Part shown: piece by piece, positions 1 to 5,000 of the stretch
Layout: each line of letters starts with the position of its first letter
How positions within the stretch are numbered: the first letter of the stretch is position 1
Virus record (IMG/VR): IMGVR_UViG_3300035228_000387
Span: 1-25,589 of that record
Length of the DNA stretch: 25,589 nt
Source of the DNA: a virus
Reading direction: 5' to 3' (one strand)
Position numbers and translations under genes: made by a program
Notes under the pieces: model-generated
Seen by the model: the letters and a program-made list of their open reading frames with translations, nothing else
Told to the model about the DNA's origin: nothing
Database searches by the model: none

Positions 1-96
1 GCCTGTTTCTGAATCGAAGTGGACTGAGGTGTTGCCAGACTTCCAATCGATGTTGGCGTGGATGGCAGCGTTCATCTGAGTTTCGATCTTTCGCAT
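1..96 (-). CDS. Partial conserved phage hypothetical protein (3' end outside window)
   Basis: The ATG is at 96 and the frame stays open for 32 codons to the window edge, so only the N-terminus is visible. It starts MRKIETQMNAA and continues with a WKSGNTSVHF stretch. From memory, short proteins starting with a similar M-K/R-x-I-E-x-x-M-N pattern followed by W-K-x-G-N-T recur in T4-like cyanophages without a known function. It is the first gene after the promoter block at 153-180, with a leader of about 50 nt that is purine-rich on the coding strand. This suggests a single-gene cassette. No function is claimed. Confidence 0.7.
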   Translation of the reverse strand, partial: MRKIETQMNAAIHANIDWKSGNTSVHFDSETG

Positions 97-152
97 GATG
101 TAGAAGAGAAGAGAGTTTAGAGAGCGTGGAAGGTGTTGCCCCCTCCACTCCT

Positions 153-180
153 TTAATATACACGATTTTGGGGCGCTGTG
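153..180 (-). promoter_or_regulatory. Promoter-like block with TATATT -10, copy 1
   Basis: On the minus strand a TATATT hexamer lies at 160-155. It is embedded in a 28-nt block that matches the block at 1807-1834 at 25 of 28 positions. There is no good -35. The block follows the stop-embedded repeat at 188-212 and precedes the gene starting at 96. Conservation in front of two unrelated genes argues for a promoter, but its class (early or middle) cannot be told from sequence. Confidence 0.55.
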
Positions 181-187
181 CCGTCTC

Positions 188-212
188 GTGTGCCACTAGT
201 TCAGCTGGCACC
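188..212 (-). repeat. Stop-embedded quasi-palindromic element 1
   Basis: A 25-nt element with arms GTGTGCCA and TGGCACC on the plus strand around CTAGTTCAGC. It matches the element at 1354-1378 at 20 of 25 positions. It contains the TGA stop (203-201) of the gene at 201-473 and lies just upstream of the promoter block for the next gene. Confidence 0.6.
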
Positions 213-473
213 TTGTGGGGTGTCTTTGCTCTTATTGTTGATACGCTGCATTAATGCGGCGAGTTCTTTCATGCCGTATTGATTTAAAACCATGTCTTTG
301 AATTGTTTCTCATCATAATCTTCATAGTATTTTGACATACTATCATAGGCAAATTGTCTGAGATAGTCTTCATCCCATGAATCAATAATACTATCAATGA
401 AAGTATCTTTCATCGAGTTAAGTTCTTCTTGTTCGTTCATTGTTGTTTGGAGATGTTGTTTAATCAAAGACAT
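201..473 (-). CDS. Hypothetical acidic protein, 90 aa
   Basis: The ATG is at 473 and the product is 90 aa, rich in Asp, Glu, Tyr and Lys. The central SWDEDYLRQFAYDSMSKYYED stretch and a long polar helix prediction suggest a small soluble helical protein; there are no membrane segments and no enzyme motif. It is the last gene of the three-gene set 1008-201 (5 bp after the previous stop). Its last codons, encoding Gly-Ala-Ser-stop, lie inside the repeat element at 188-212. I do not recognise a characterised family. Early accessory expression is inferred from context. Confidence 0.7.
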   Translation of the reverse strand: MSLIKQHLQTTMNEQEELNSMKDTFIDSIIDSWDEDYLRQFAYDSMSKYYEDYDEKQFKDMVLNQYGMKELAALMQRINNKSKDTPQGAS

Positions 474-478
474 ATGTA

Positions 479-787
479 TTACTGCTCTCCAAACATTTCA
501 TCGAATAGGTTATCACAATCGTTGGCGAGTTCTTTACGCTCTCCTTCGTAATCAATCATATCGCGCATAGAAACTAGCTTTGATTGTTCTAGTTTGAGTT
601 TATCCATTTCGACATTGATATAATGGAGTTTTGTATTGATGTCAATTCTGTCGAGTCCATCAACAGCGGTGACATTATGAATCATGCCGTTGATTGTAAC
701 TTTCTTGTCTGAGATTGTGTGTGTCATTTTGTTAGTTTCGTGGCAGAAATCAGTAAAAGGTTGAAATACTTCGTCAATGAATGTCAT
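479..787 (-). CDS. Hypothetical protein with coiled-coil tendency, 102 aa
   Basis: The ATG at 787 overlaps the stop of the preceding gene by one base (TAATG type), so the two are probably translationally coupled. The N-terminal half carries an ITINGMIHNVTAVDGLDRID-like segment compatible with beta structure. The second half (about residues 52-80, NTKLHYINVEMDKLKLEQSK onward) has heptad-like Leu/Met spacing and may form a short coiled coil. The C-terminus is acidic. No known domain is recognised. Confidence 0.7.
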   Translation of the reverse strand: MTFIDEVFQPFTDFCHETNKMTHTISDKKVTINGMIHNVTAVDGLDRIDINTKLHYINVEMDKLKLEQSKLVSMRDMIDYEGERKELANDCDNLFDEMFGEQ

Positions 788-1008
788 TAATCGTCGAGTC
801 CTTGAGTCGCGTCAAATGTGTTGTAAAATGAATCCCATGCAGTTTTGTTCTCTACAAATCCATCGATATTCAACATATCGCAAACCCAATCATATGCCAT
901 ATCTAAGTCAGCGTTTGTTTCATAAACAAACATATCCATCTGATCCATGATATCCATCCATCGGTCTTGCTGTTCGGAGGGTGTGAGAGAGAAAATTGCT
1001 GTTGACAT
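787..1008 (-). CDS. Hypothetical acidic helical protein, 73 aa
   Basis: The start is set at the ATG at 1008 (MSTAIFSLTPSEQQ). A longer frame reaches 1065, but it would begin upstream of the expected transcription start of the -35/-10 pair at 1037-1065. The 73-aa product is rich in Met, Asp and Trp (RWMDIMDQMDMF, YDWVCDMLNIDGF) and looks like a compact helical acidic protein. It is first in the three-gene unit ending at 201, and its stop overlaps the next start. Function is unknown; size and acidity resemble many phage early host-interaction proteins, which is inference only. Confidence 0.7.
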   Translation of the reverse strand: MSTAIFSLTPSEQQDRWMDIMDQMDMFVYETNADLDMAYDWVCDMLNIDGFVENKTAWDSFYNTFDATQGLDD

Positions 1009-1036
1009 TTTGGTTTGGTTTCTTTTGATTGATCTA

Positions 1037-1065
1037 AGTATGGCAGGGATTGAGGCAAAATGCAA
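1037..1065 (-). promoter_or_regulatory. Sigma70-like promoter for the 787-1008 gene
   Basis: On the minus strand, TTGCAT (1065-1060), a 17-bp spacer, then CATACT (1042-1037) preceded by TGC. The ATG at 1008 would be about 22 nt from the start of transcription. The same CATACT-type -10 recurs at 1319-1324. Confidence 0.6.
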
Positions 1066-1071
1066 GGGTTT

Positions 1072-1096
1072 GTGGACACCTTGCAGAGTGTCACGC
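1072..1096 (-). repeat. Stop-embedded quasi-palindromic element 2
   Basis: On the plus strand this reads GTGGACA, CC, TTGC, four variable bases, then TGTCAC. It shares this pattern with the elements at 1843-1867 and 13892-13915. The TGA stop (1093-1091) of the gene at 1091-1312 is inside the right arm. The element sits directly upstream of the promoter at 1037-1065. Confidence 0.65.
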
Positions 1097-1312
1097 TGCT
1101 TTTTTCAGGTAGATTTCTGCGAGCCCGATCAGGGATCCATCTTCGACCGTGGTAGGCAGTGGAGCAGTGTTCCACTTGTGGAAGGTCTTGCCCTCATCGC
1201 CTTCGTTCATGATATCTTCGATTAGGTTTCCTGTGATCGCGATGACGCGGGAACCTTGGTAGATTGCTCCGTAGTGAGTGGAGAGAATATCGATCGCTTG
1301 TGTTTTGTTCAT
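1091..1312 (-). CDS. Hypothetical protein, 73 aa
   Basis: The ATG at 1312 (MNKTQAIDILSTHYGAIYQG) is preferred over an upstream in-frame codon at 1330, because the CATACT -10 at 1324-1319 overlaps that extension. The 73-aa protein has an N-terminal helix, a central ITGNLIEDIMNEGDEG acidic segment and a C-terminal helix ending KKAA. It is a stand-alone cassette: its own promoter overlaps a terminator upstream, and its stop lies in the repeat at 1072-1096. No family is recognised. Confidence 0.7.
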   Translation of the reverse strand: MNKTQAIDILSTHYGAIYQGSRVIAITGNLIEDIMNEGDEGKTFHKWNTAPLPTTVEDGSLIGLAEIYLKKAA

Positions 1313-1318
1313 ACTGAT

Positions 1319-1347
1319 AGTATGGCACAAAAAAAGCGGTTTCGCAA
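1319..1347 (-). promoter_or_regulatory. Sigma70-like promoter overlapping a terminator
   Basis: On the minus strand, TTGCGA (1347-1342), a 17-bp spacer, then CATACT (1324-1319). The -35 lies inside the hairpin of the terminator at 1327-1353, so termination of the 1367-1780 gene and initiation of the 1091-1312 gene use overlapping DNA. Confidence 0.55.
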
Positions 1348-1353
1348 CCGCTT
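1327..1353 (-). terminator. Rho-independent terminator after the 1367-1780 gene
   Basis: A perfect 8-bp stem (AAGCGGTT 1334-1341 with AACCGCTT 1346-1353) and a 4-nt loop. On the minus strand it is followed by a run of seven T at 1335-1329. It lies 14 bp after the stop of the gene at 1367-1780. Confidence 0.85.
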
Positions 1354-1378
1354 GTGTGACACTAGCTCAACTGGCAGG
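1354..1378 (-). repeat. Stop-embedded quasi-palindromic element 3
   Basis: A 25-nt element beginning GTGTGACACTAG and ending AACTGGCAGG on the plus strand, 20 of 25 identical to element 1. The TGA stop (1369-1367) is near its centre. It is followed immediately by the terminator hairpin. Confidence 0.6.
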
Positions 1379-1780
1379 GATCTCAACAGGTTCGGGATCT
1401 AAGTCGTTAAACTGATTCATCTTTAAACATTTCCATTCTCCTTTTAATGTCATGATGTATGCATACTCTTCATTATTATCTTTCGTAAGATAATCAATCA
1501 TCGAATCATCAAAACGAGGTGCATTATCTTCAAGTTTCTCACCTCTCGCAGTGTAATACTCAGGAGAATATTCACCCTTTGGGAGTTTATTGCCCCAGAC
1601 TTCATCTGCCCAACATGTTGACATATTGCCACCATTAATCAATTCACCAGCTTTCTTGCGGGAGTTGTATTGCTCTTGCAATGTAACACCCAACCACTCA
1701 GGATATCCGTCCCAATGATGATAAGCAGAAAGCACAGTATTGTGCTGGAGCTGAATACCAATGCGAGCGCGAGTTCCCAT
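1367..1780 (-). CDS. Conserved MGTRxRIG-type hypothetical protein, 137 aa
   Basis: The start is at 1780 (MGTRARIGIQL). The frame extends to 1858, but that extension covers the promoter-like block at 1807-1834 and a neighbouring repeat. The sequence has the N-terminal MGTR-x-RIG motif, a YHHWDGYPEWLG segment at about residues 20-31, and ELINGGNMSTC at about 46-56. From memory these features recur in a phage and bacterial family of unknown function with an invariant HWDGYP. No catalytic role is established. It is a monocistronic cassette with a strong terminator. Confidence 0.8.
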   Translation of the reverse strand: MGTRARIGIQLQHNTVLSAYHHWDGYPEWLGVTLQEQYNSRKKAGELINGGNMSTCWADEVWGNKLPKGEYSPEYYTARGEKLEDNAPRFDDSMIDYLTKDNNEEYAYIMTLKGEWKCLKMNQFNDLDPEPVEIPAS

Positions 1781-1806
1781 GAATTGTGTTGATTTGTTTG
1801 ACTCTC

Positions 1807-1834
1807 TTAATATACATGATTTTGGTGCCCTGTG
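1807..1834 (-). promoter_or_regulatory. Promoter-like block with TATATT -10, copy 2
   Basis: TATATT at 1814-1809 (minus), within a 28-nt block 25/28 identical to 153-180. It lies about 29 nt upstream of the ATG at 1780 and just after repeat element 4. No convincing -35 is seen. Confidence 0.55.
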
Positions 1835-1842
1835 GTGGTTTT

Positions 1843-1867
1843 GTGGACACCTTGCCAACTGTCACAC
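1843..1867 (-). repeat. Stop-embedded quasi-palindromic element 4
   Basis: Same architecture as elements 2 and 7: GTGGACA, CC, TTGC, CAAC, TGTCAC on the plus strand. The TGA stop (1864-1862) of the oxygenase gene is in the right arm. Confidence 0.65.
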
Positions 1868-2350
1868 CACACCTAGCAGACTATCCCATGGATTGATTAT
1901 GATACTATGTCTATATCCTGAATATCTCTCAACATAATGTTCAACGCCAGGTCCAAACATAACGAGTCTATTTTGTACTGGTTCGATGTGTGAATCATCT
2001 TCAAAGAATAACCTACCACCAACAACATCATGAACATCAAGATAATAAACTGTTGTCATGATAGGGTATTTGGTGATACCCATATTCACACAAAGCTCAT
2101 CTTTATCATAATGCCAATGCCCAGGACGATCATTCAATTGCTGCCACATTTCATAGGCAACAGCATCACTCAAATCCCAATGTTTATGAACAATATTAAG
2201 AATGGGATGAAATACTACGATCTCATCCCATGTTAATTGAAACCCGTATTCGTTATGATTAACTAGATTATCTTTGAATAAACTGCTATCACGAATAACT
2301 TGGATTTCTTGCTCAGTTAAAACATTATCAAGAACGGTTAGGTTTATCAA
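1862..2350 (-). CDS. 2-oxoglutarate/Fe(II)-dependent oxygenase, 162 aa
   Basis: Single-domain 2OG-Fe(II) dioxygenase. The facial triad is visible as H80-x-D82 (GHWHYDKD) and distal H138 (GVEHYV), and R147 in GYRHS fits the 2-oxoglutarate-binding arginine. A YYLDVHDVVGGRLFFED segment gives the core jelly-roll strands and GG turn. Such enzymes couple 2OG decarboxylation to hydroxylation or a related oxidation of a protein, nucleic acid or metabolite; the substrate is unknown. The only usable start is TTG at 2350, because an in-frame stop lies two codons upstream. It overlaps the preceding 55-aa gene by 23 bp, which suggests coupling. Known cyanophages often carry several such enzymes. Confidence 0.85.
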   Translation of the reverse strand: MINLTVLDNVLTEQEIQVIRDSSLFKDNLVNHNEYGFQLTWDEIVVFHPILNIVHKHWDLSDAVAYEMWQQLNDRPGHWHYDKDELCVNMGITKYPIMTTVYYLDVHDVVGGRLFFEDDSHIEPVQNRLVMFGPGVEHYVERYSGYRHSIIINPWDSLLGVV

Positions 2351-2495
2351 TGTCTAAACCTTCTGACTCGGAGTTGTACCAAAAGTCGTCCCAATCGTTA
2401 ACGGAGTTGGTCACATCTTCGATACGATTGTCGAGAGTCCAAGTAGGATCACCCGACACGATTCTAGCATTTTCTTCAAATTCTTCGGGAGTCAT
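2328..2495 (-). CDS. Hypothetical acidic microprotein, 55 aa
   Basis: The ATG at 2495 gives MTPEEFEENARIVSGDPTW, a 55-aa acidic, Trp-rich product (NDWDDFWYNSESEG). It overlaps the upstream gene by ATGA and the downstream oxygenase start by 23 bp, so it sits within a tightly coupled chain. The frame is open from start to stop and follows the overlap pattern of its neighbours, which is the main support. No known domain; function unknown. Confidence 0.65.
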   Translation of the reverse strand: MTPEEFEENARIVSGDPTWTLDNRIEDVTNSVNDWDDFWYNSESEGLDIDKPNRS

Positions 2496-2626
2496 TTACA
2501 ATAAGAGGGATCAACTTCACAGAACTGAGATTGTCTTTTCTCAGTGATTTCTTTCATATCATTACCAAGTTCAATACAAAGTAATGCACCTAGTAACATG
2601 ATCACGCAAACAAAAACTACTCTCAT
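2492..2626 (-). CDS. Small membrane or exported protein, 44 aa
   Basis: The ATG at 2626 gives a 44-aa product. Residues 2-18 (RVVFVCVIMLLGALLCIEL) are a hydrophobic segment, either a single membrane anchor or a signal-like sequence. A short polar tail with two cysteines follows (FCEVDPSYC). There is no canonical lipobox, although a Cys follows the LLGALL core. Both ends overlap neighbours by ATGA. Phage inner-membrane microproteins of this size are common; the role is unknown. Confidence 0.65.
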   Translation of the reverse strand: MRVVFVCVIMLLGALLCIELGNDMKEITEKRQSQFCEVDPSYCK

Positions 2627-2772
2627 CTCACAATTTCCGCGAGAGCATTAAGTACGGGCTCTAAATCCCGATCTTCATCATCACTCAAATCGATATACAT
2701 CTGTTCCACGCACCATAGCAGAGTATCTGCTTGAGATTTAGTTACTTCAATTTGTGAAGTGATGGTTTTCAT
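2623..2772 (-). CDS. Hypothetical microprotein, 49 aa
   Basis: The ATG at 2772 gives MKTITSQIEVTKSQADTLLW, a 49-aa acidic, probably all-helical product (EQMYIDLSDDEDRDLEPVLNALAEIVR). Its TGA overlaps the ATG of the next gene (ATGA). It follows the 83-aa gene by about 40 bp. No family recognised. Confidence 0.65.
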   Translation of the reverse strand: MKTITSQIEVTKSQADTLLWCVEQMYIDLSDDEDRDLEPVLNALAEIVR

Positions 2773-2812
2773 TAGTCAGTGAAAGAATTAGGATCAGTTG
2801 TATTTAACAGGG

Positions 2813-3064
2813 TTAGCAAGAACACGCATAAGCACCATTATAAAGTTGTGGAATGGTGTGCATATCTGTCACTTCATAACCATAACCTTCAACGCGGGAA
2901 TCAATTTCACGAGTCATATCACGCTGGTTGATATAACGCTTTGACTGAGTTGATCCTGCGAATGTAAGGGTCTTAAAGATGTGACGAGTGTTGATAGTTC
3001 CATCCGCAAACTTGACGGGATAGAAGTCAACGACCATGTTGCCATCTTTGGAAGTGAGTTGCAT
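2813..3064 (-). CDS. Hypothetical protein, 83 aa
   Basis: The ATG at 3064 is about 23 nt downstream of the TATAAT at 3092-3087, making this the first gene of the transcript running to 1862. The product starts MQLTSKDGNMVVDFYPVKF and has alternating polar and hydrophobic strands followed by a helical, charged middle (RYINQRDMTREIDSRVEGYG). It ends in a Cys pair (YACSC). It is likely a small soluble alpha/beta protein. No characterised family is recognised. Confidence 0.7.
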   Translation of the reverse strand: MQLTSKDGNMVVDFYPVKFADGTINTRHIFKTLTFAGSTQSKRYINQRDMTREIDSRVEGYGYEVTDMHTIPQLYNGAYACSC

Positions 3065-3086
3065 GGGGTGCCTTGCTGATGAATTA

Positions 3087-3114
3087 ATTATAGAGCATCA
3101 GAGCCCTAGATCAA
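3087..3114 (-). promoter_or_regulatory. Sigma70-like promoter for the 3064-1862 cluster
   Basis: On the minus strand, TTGATC (3114-3109), a 16-bp spacer, then TATAAT (3092-3087). The TGA inside TTGATC is also the stop codon of the lysozyme-like gene, so the promoter begins at the very end of the upstream reading frame. Confidence 0.7.
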
Positions 3115-3626
3115 CCCAAAGTGTACGGTTCATGAACTGGCACAATGGTGGTGAACCGATTCCGATAATCGTAACTATAATTATACCTGCTGCCAGTAAT
3201 ACCCCACCCCAACCAATTATAAGCATGTTTCATATAATATGCAATAGATTGATCAGGAGTTTTCAAGTGGATTTCAAAATTAACAAACTGTCTCTCATTA
3301 ACCATGTAACGGAGTTGTGTAATTATATGATCTGGGTTTAAGTTATACTTTCTTGAAAAGTTGCCCAATCCATCATATCTGTCTGCTGTAGTCCATTGAA
3401 TCAAACCAAACCCACCTTGCAAACAATTCTTATAACCTGTCATCGATCCACCTTCACAAACAAGATGCTTAAATCGGGATTCTTGTTTGATGTTACCCAT
3501 GACAACTGCAAGAGCATTGATATTACGGATTCCACGGTGCTCTTGTAAGAAATTCAGAGCAATTCTCTCAACTGGTGAACAATCAAGACACACAACAATT
3601 GGAGCTGGAGGTGAAGCGTAGATCAT
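3111..3626 (-). CDS. Phage tail-lysozyme-like peptidoglycan hydrolase, 171 aa
   Basis: Residues 36-90 carry the features of the phage tail lysozyme / Phage_lysozyme2 fold: ALAVVMGNIKQESRF with E49 in the catalytic Glu position, then GGFGLIQWTTADRYDGL, the goose-type-lysozyme-like substrate loop. A C-terminal helical region includes SIAYYMKHAYNWLGWG. It probably cleaves the glycan strand of host peptidoglycan. Two cysteines near the N-terminus (VCLDCS) do not make a convincing signal peptide. It overlaps the next upstream gene by ATGA, next to a membrane protein. It lies among small accessory genes, not with the fibre genes, so it could be an endolysin or a virion lysozyme. Confidence 0.75.
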   Translation of the reverse strand: MIYASPPAPIVVCLDCSPVERIALNFLQEHRGIRNINALAVVMGNIKQESRFKHLVCEGGSMTGYKNCLQGGFGLIQWTTADRYDGLGNFSRKYNLNPDHIITQLRYMVNERQFVNFEIHLKTPDQSIAYYMKHAYNWLGWGITGSRYNYSYDYRNRFTTIVPVHEPYTLG

Positions 3627-3835
3627 AAAAATAACTTACTGGATGAGATACAAAGTAGAAAGGACAGCATGAGAACAACATCCCATGATTTAGTTCTGAT
3701 GAAATATGGCACTGATATTGCATCGGCAAACAACATCATCATAGCACCTAGACTAGCACTGATATGCAATATTGTAAAGTACGAAATGATGACGAGAGCA
3801 CTACCGAAAACCCTTGCAATCACATCTATTTTCAT
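3623..3835 (-). CDS. Small polytopic membrane protein, 70 aa
   Basis: The start is at 3835 (MKIDVIARVFGSAL); the longer frame to 3877 would run deep into the preceding gene. It is largely hydrophobic, with probable membrane helices at about residues 7-25, 27-44 and 50-66 (VLMLSFLLCISS). A conserved-looking ISVPYFIRTKSWDVV loop lies between the last two. It directly precedes the lysozyme gene with an ATGA overlap, so a holin-like or membrane-modifying role can be imagined. From memory, similar sequences in cyanophages are annotated only as hypothetical. Confidence 0.75.
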   Translation of the reverse strand: MKIDVIARVFGSALVIISYFTILHISASLGAMMMLFADAISVPYFIRTKSWDVVLMLSFLLCISSSKLFL

Positions 3836-4017
3836 GCCATTTCCCTCTTGATATTCTTCTCGATTTCCTTCAACCAACGCGCTTTACCTGGTGTCTTTGA
3901 TGTAACCACCACAGCATTGTTTGGTCCATGCCATGTATAGTGGTTGCCGTTACGATGCAGCACAAACTCATACGATTTCATGAGTTTTCTCAAATCTTTG
4001 TGGATTTTGACAGTCAT
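3832..4017 (-). CDS. HicA-like (dsRBD-fold) small protein, 61 aa
   Basis: The ATG at 4017 gives 61 aa. The sequence resembles HicA/YcfA proteins: an N-terminal helix (HKDLRKLMKSYEF), then VLHRNGNHYTWHGPNNAVVVTSK with H26 in the position of the HicA catalytic histidine, then a lysine-rich C-terminal helix (WLKEIEKNIKREMA). HicA proteins are mRNA interferases with a dsRNA-binding-like fold. No HicB antitoxin-like gene adjoins; the neighbours are a 118-aa hypothetical (2 bp upstream) and a membrane protein (ATGA overlap). It may therefore be an orphan RNA-binding or RNase effector. Similarity is by eye over a short protein. Confidence 0.6.
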   Translation of the reverse strand: MTVKIHKDLRKLMKSYEFVLHRNGNHYTWHGPNNAVVVTSKTPGKARWLKEIEKNIKREMA

Positions 4018-4019
4018 GA

Positions 4020-4376
4020 TCAACGGATGTAGAGATAACCACCGGCCCAATCTGCACGAGCGAGGCAATTTTGACGCGATTCAATCGAAAGAAGATTGTA
4101 ACGCACTCCCTTGGCAGGTGCTTTGAATGATGCTGCTTTGAATACCTCACCACTCTTTTGATCAACAAAAGCGTGGACTGAGCGAGAACCAGCACCAGTC
4201 TCCATGATCAGCTTATGGTACTTGCGACCCGATTCAATGTAGAATTTGTAAGCAGGTCTCGTGCTGCAATCGTAGACCCGCTTAAAATCGTCTGTAAGGC
4301 GCTCGCACAGCGCCAAGCAATGATCCCTGACCATGCCTCGGATCGTCTCTTGTGCTTGCTCTTGCTGTAGGGTCAT
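4020..4376 (-). CDS. Conserved phage hypothetical protein, 118 aa
   Basis: The ATG is at 4376. An N-terminal helical half (EQAQETIRGMVRDHCLALCERL) is followed by a compact basic, aromatic domain: GRKYHKLIMETGAGSRSVHA, FVDQKSGEVFKAASFKAPAKG, VRYNLL and C-terminal RADWAGGYLYIR. From memory, the VHAFVD-x-K-T/S-G-x-V-x-K-x-A-S motif recurs in many T4-like phage hypotheticals with no known function. It is first in the unit running down to the lysozyme, with a TATAAT at 4407-4402 and an inverted repeat over its start. Confidence 0.75.
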   Translation of the reverse strand: MTLQQEQAQETIRGMVRDHCLALCERLTDDFKRVYDCSTRPAYKFYIESGRKYHKLIMETGAGSRSVHAFVDQKSGEVFKAASFKAPAKGVRYNLLSIESRQNCLARADWAGGYLYIR

Positions 4377-4401
4377 GAGGGTGATCCGTGTTTACCCTCA
4401 T
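4375..4401. promoter_or_regulatory. Inverted repeat between -10 and start codon
   Basis: ATGAGGGT (4375-4382) and ACCCTCAT (4394-4401) form a perfect 8-bp inverted repeat around an 11-nt spacer. It spans from the edge of the -10 to the first two bases of the ATG at 4376. It could be an operator or a structure that hides the start. Confidence 0.4.
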
Positions 4402-4407
4402 ATTATA
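4402..4407 (-). promoter_or_regulatory. TATAAT -10 upstream of the 4020-4376 gene
   Basis: A perfect -10 hexamer immediately follows the terminator hairpin at 4409-4434. No clear -35 was found, because the hairpin occupies that space. Position relative to the ATG at 4376 (about 26 nt) is reasonable. Confidence 0.5.
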
Positions 4408-4434
4408 AAACCCCACCGCTATAGCGGTAGGGTT
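4403..4434 (-). terminator. Hairpin terminator after the 4419-4661 gene
   Basis: Arms 4409-4420 and 4423-4434 pair with one mismatch (C4414/A4429). On the minus strand the GGGGTTTTATAA tail gives a short U-rich run. The TAG stop (4421-4419) of the gene lies at the apex of the hairpin. Confidence 0.7.
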
Positions 4435-4661
4435 CCTGTGCCAGTTCTTGGACTGGTATGTTTTTCTAACTTTTTACAGAGCTTTATGGCAGACTGAAAG
4501 TTACGGCAGGTCTTTAATATGTTCCCGCCGTGTATAACTACGAATTTTCTGCCATTACTAGGCACCGCAGCGACCATTCCATCCTTGCTGACATAACCAG
4601 ACCATGGATTTCTCGCTTCAAGAATTCTTGTGTTTGTATGATAAAAAGTTTGATAATTCAA
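4419..4661 (-). CDS. Hypothetical protein, 80 aa, probable TTG start
   Basis: The first usable start is TTG at 4661, one codon after an in-frame stop; the first ATG would remove 28 residues. The 80-aa product has PWSGYVSKDGMVAAVPSNG then RKFVVIHGGNIL, compatible with a small beta-rich domain. A basic helix (FQSAIKLCKKLEKH) and a Thr/Gly tail (SPRTGTGTLPL) follow. The tail is encoded by repeat element 5 and the terminator arm, so the 3' end may have been added or remodelled by cassette insertion. No family recognised. Confidence 0.55.
   Translation of the reverse strand: MNYQTFYHTNTRILEARNPWSGYVSKDGMVAAVPSNGRKFVVIHGGNILKTCRNFQSAIKLCKKLEKHTSPRTGTGTLPL
4435..4459 (-). repeat. Quasi-palindromic element 5
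   Basis: TGTGCCAGTTCTT then GGACTGGTA on the plus strand. The left arm matches element 1 and the core CCAGTTCTT matches element 6. Unlike the other members it lies inside the reading frame, 16 bp before the stop, and is followed by terminator and promoter. Confidence 0.5.
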
Positions 4662-4664
4662 ATG

Positions 4665-4835
4665 TCAATTAAGTGATGAAGGCACAGTAGTCATAACCCT
4701 CTCAATTCTATGAGTAGGGTTTGCTGACTGATAGTCAGTTTCGGCGGTAGTATTATCAGATGCAACGACTGTTGCCTCTAAGAGAGGACCAGATCCGTTA
4801 ACTCTGTAGGAGATAATATGCTTATAGTATGCCAT
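4665..4835 (-). CDS. Conserved-looking microprotein, 56 aa
   Basis: The ATG at 4835 overlaps the preceding TAA by one base. The product starts MAYYKHIISYRVNGSGPLLE and continues ATVVASDNTTAETDYQ, then NPTHRIERVMTTVPSSLN. The first half suggests a beta hairpin and the second a polar helix. From memory, proteins with an RVNG and HRIERV pattern occur in other cyanophages with no function. It lies in the uninterrupted gene run between helicase and terminator. Confidence 0.7.
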   Translation of the reverse strand: MAYYKHIISYRVNGSGPLLEATVVASDNTTAETDYQSANPTHRIERVMTTVPSSLN

Positions 4836-4990
4836 TAAACTTTAGGTGTTGTCTTGATTGATACAACAACAGCACCAGGTACTTCAGCTTTAAGAAGTCT
4901 TTCTGCTGAAGACTTGGAGTTTTTAGCATAAGTTTTTGCCAAAGTTTTGCCACCACTAGTATAGGTGACTTCTTGATTGTAACTTGCCAT
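4835..4990 (-). CDS. Small basic protein with a beta-beta-alpha-beta pattern, 51 aa
   Basis: The start is at 4990 (MASYNQEVTYTSGGKTLAKT); the longer frame begins inside the helicase gene. Pattern: strand (QEVTYTS), strand (KTLAKTYAKN), lysine-rich helix (SSAERLLKAE), strand (GAVVVSIKTTPKV). The same layout and the ending A-x-V-V-S-V/I occur in the 46-aa product at 9007-9147, so the two may be distant paralogs. It lies 10 bp after the helicase stop. Function unknown; the pI is basic, so nucleic-acid contact is possible. Confidence 0.7.
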   Translation of the reverse strand: MASYNQEVTYTSGGKTLAKTYAKNSKSSAERLLKAEVPGAVVVSIKTTPKV

Positions 4991-5000
4991 TGTACTTAGT

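Noticed and set aside
2350-2547. Plus-strand 65-aa frame
   Set aside because: It overlaps the 55-aa and 44-aa minus-strand genes, which fit the ATGA overlap chain of the cluster; there is no upstream plus-strand signal.
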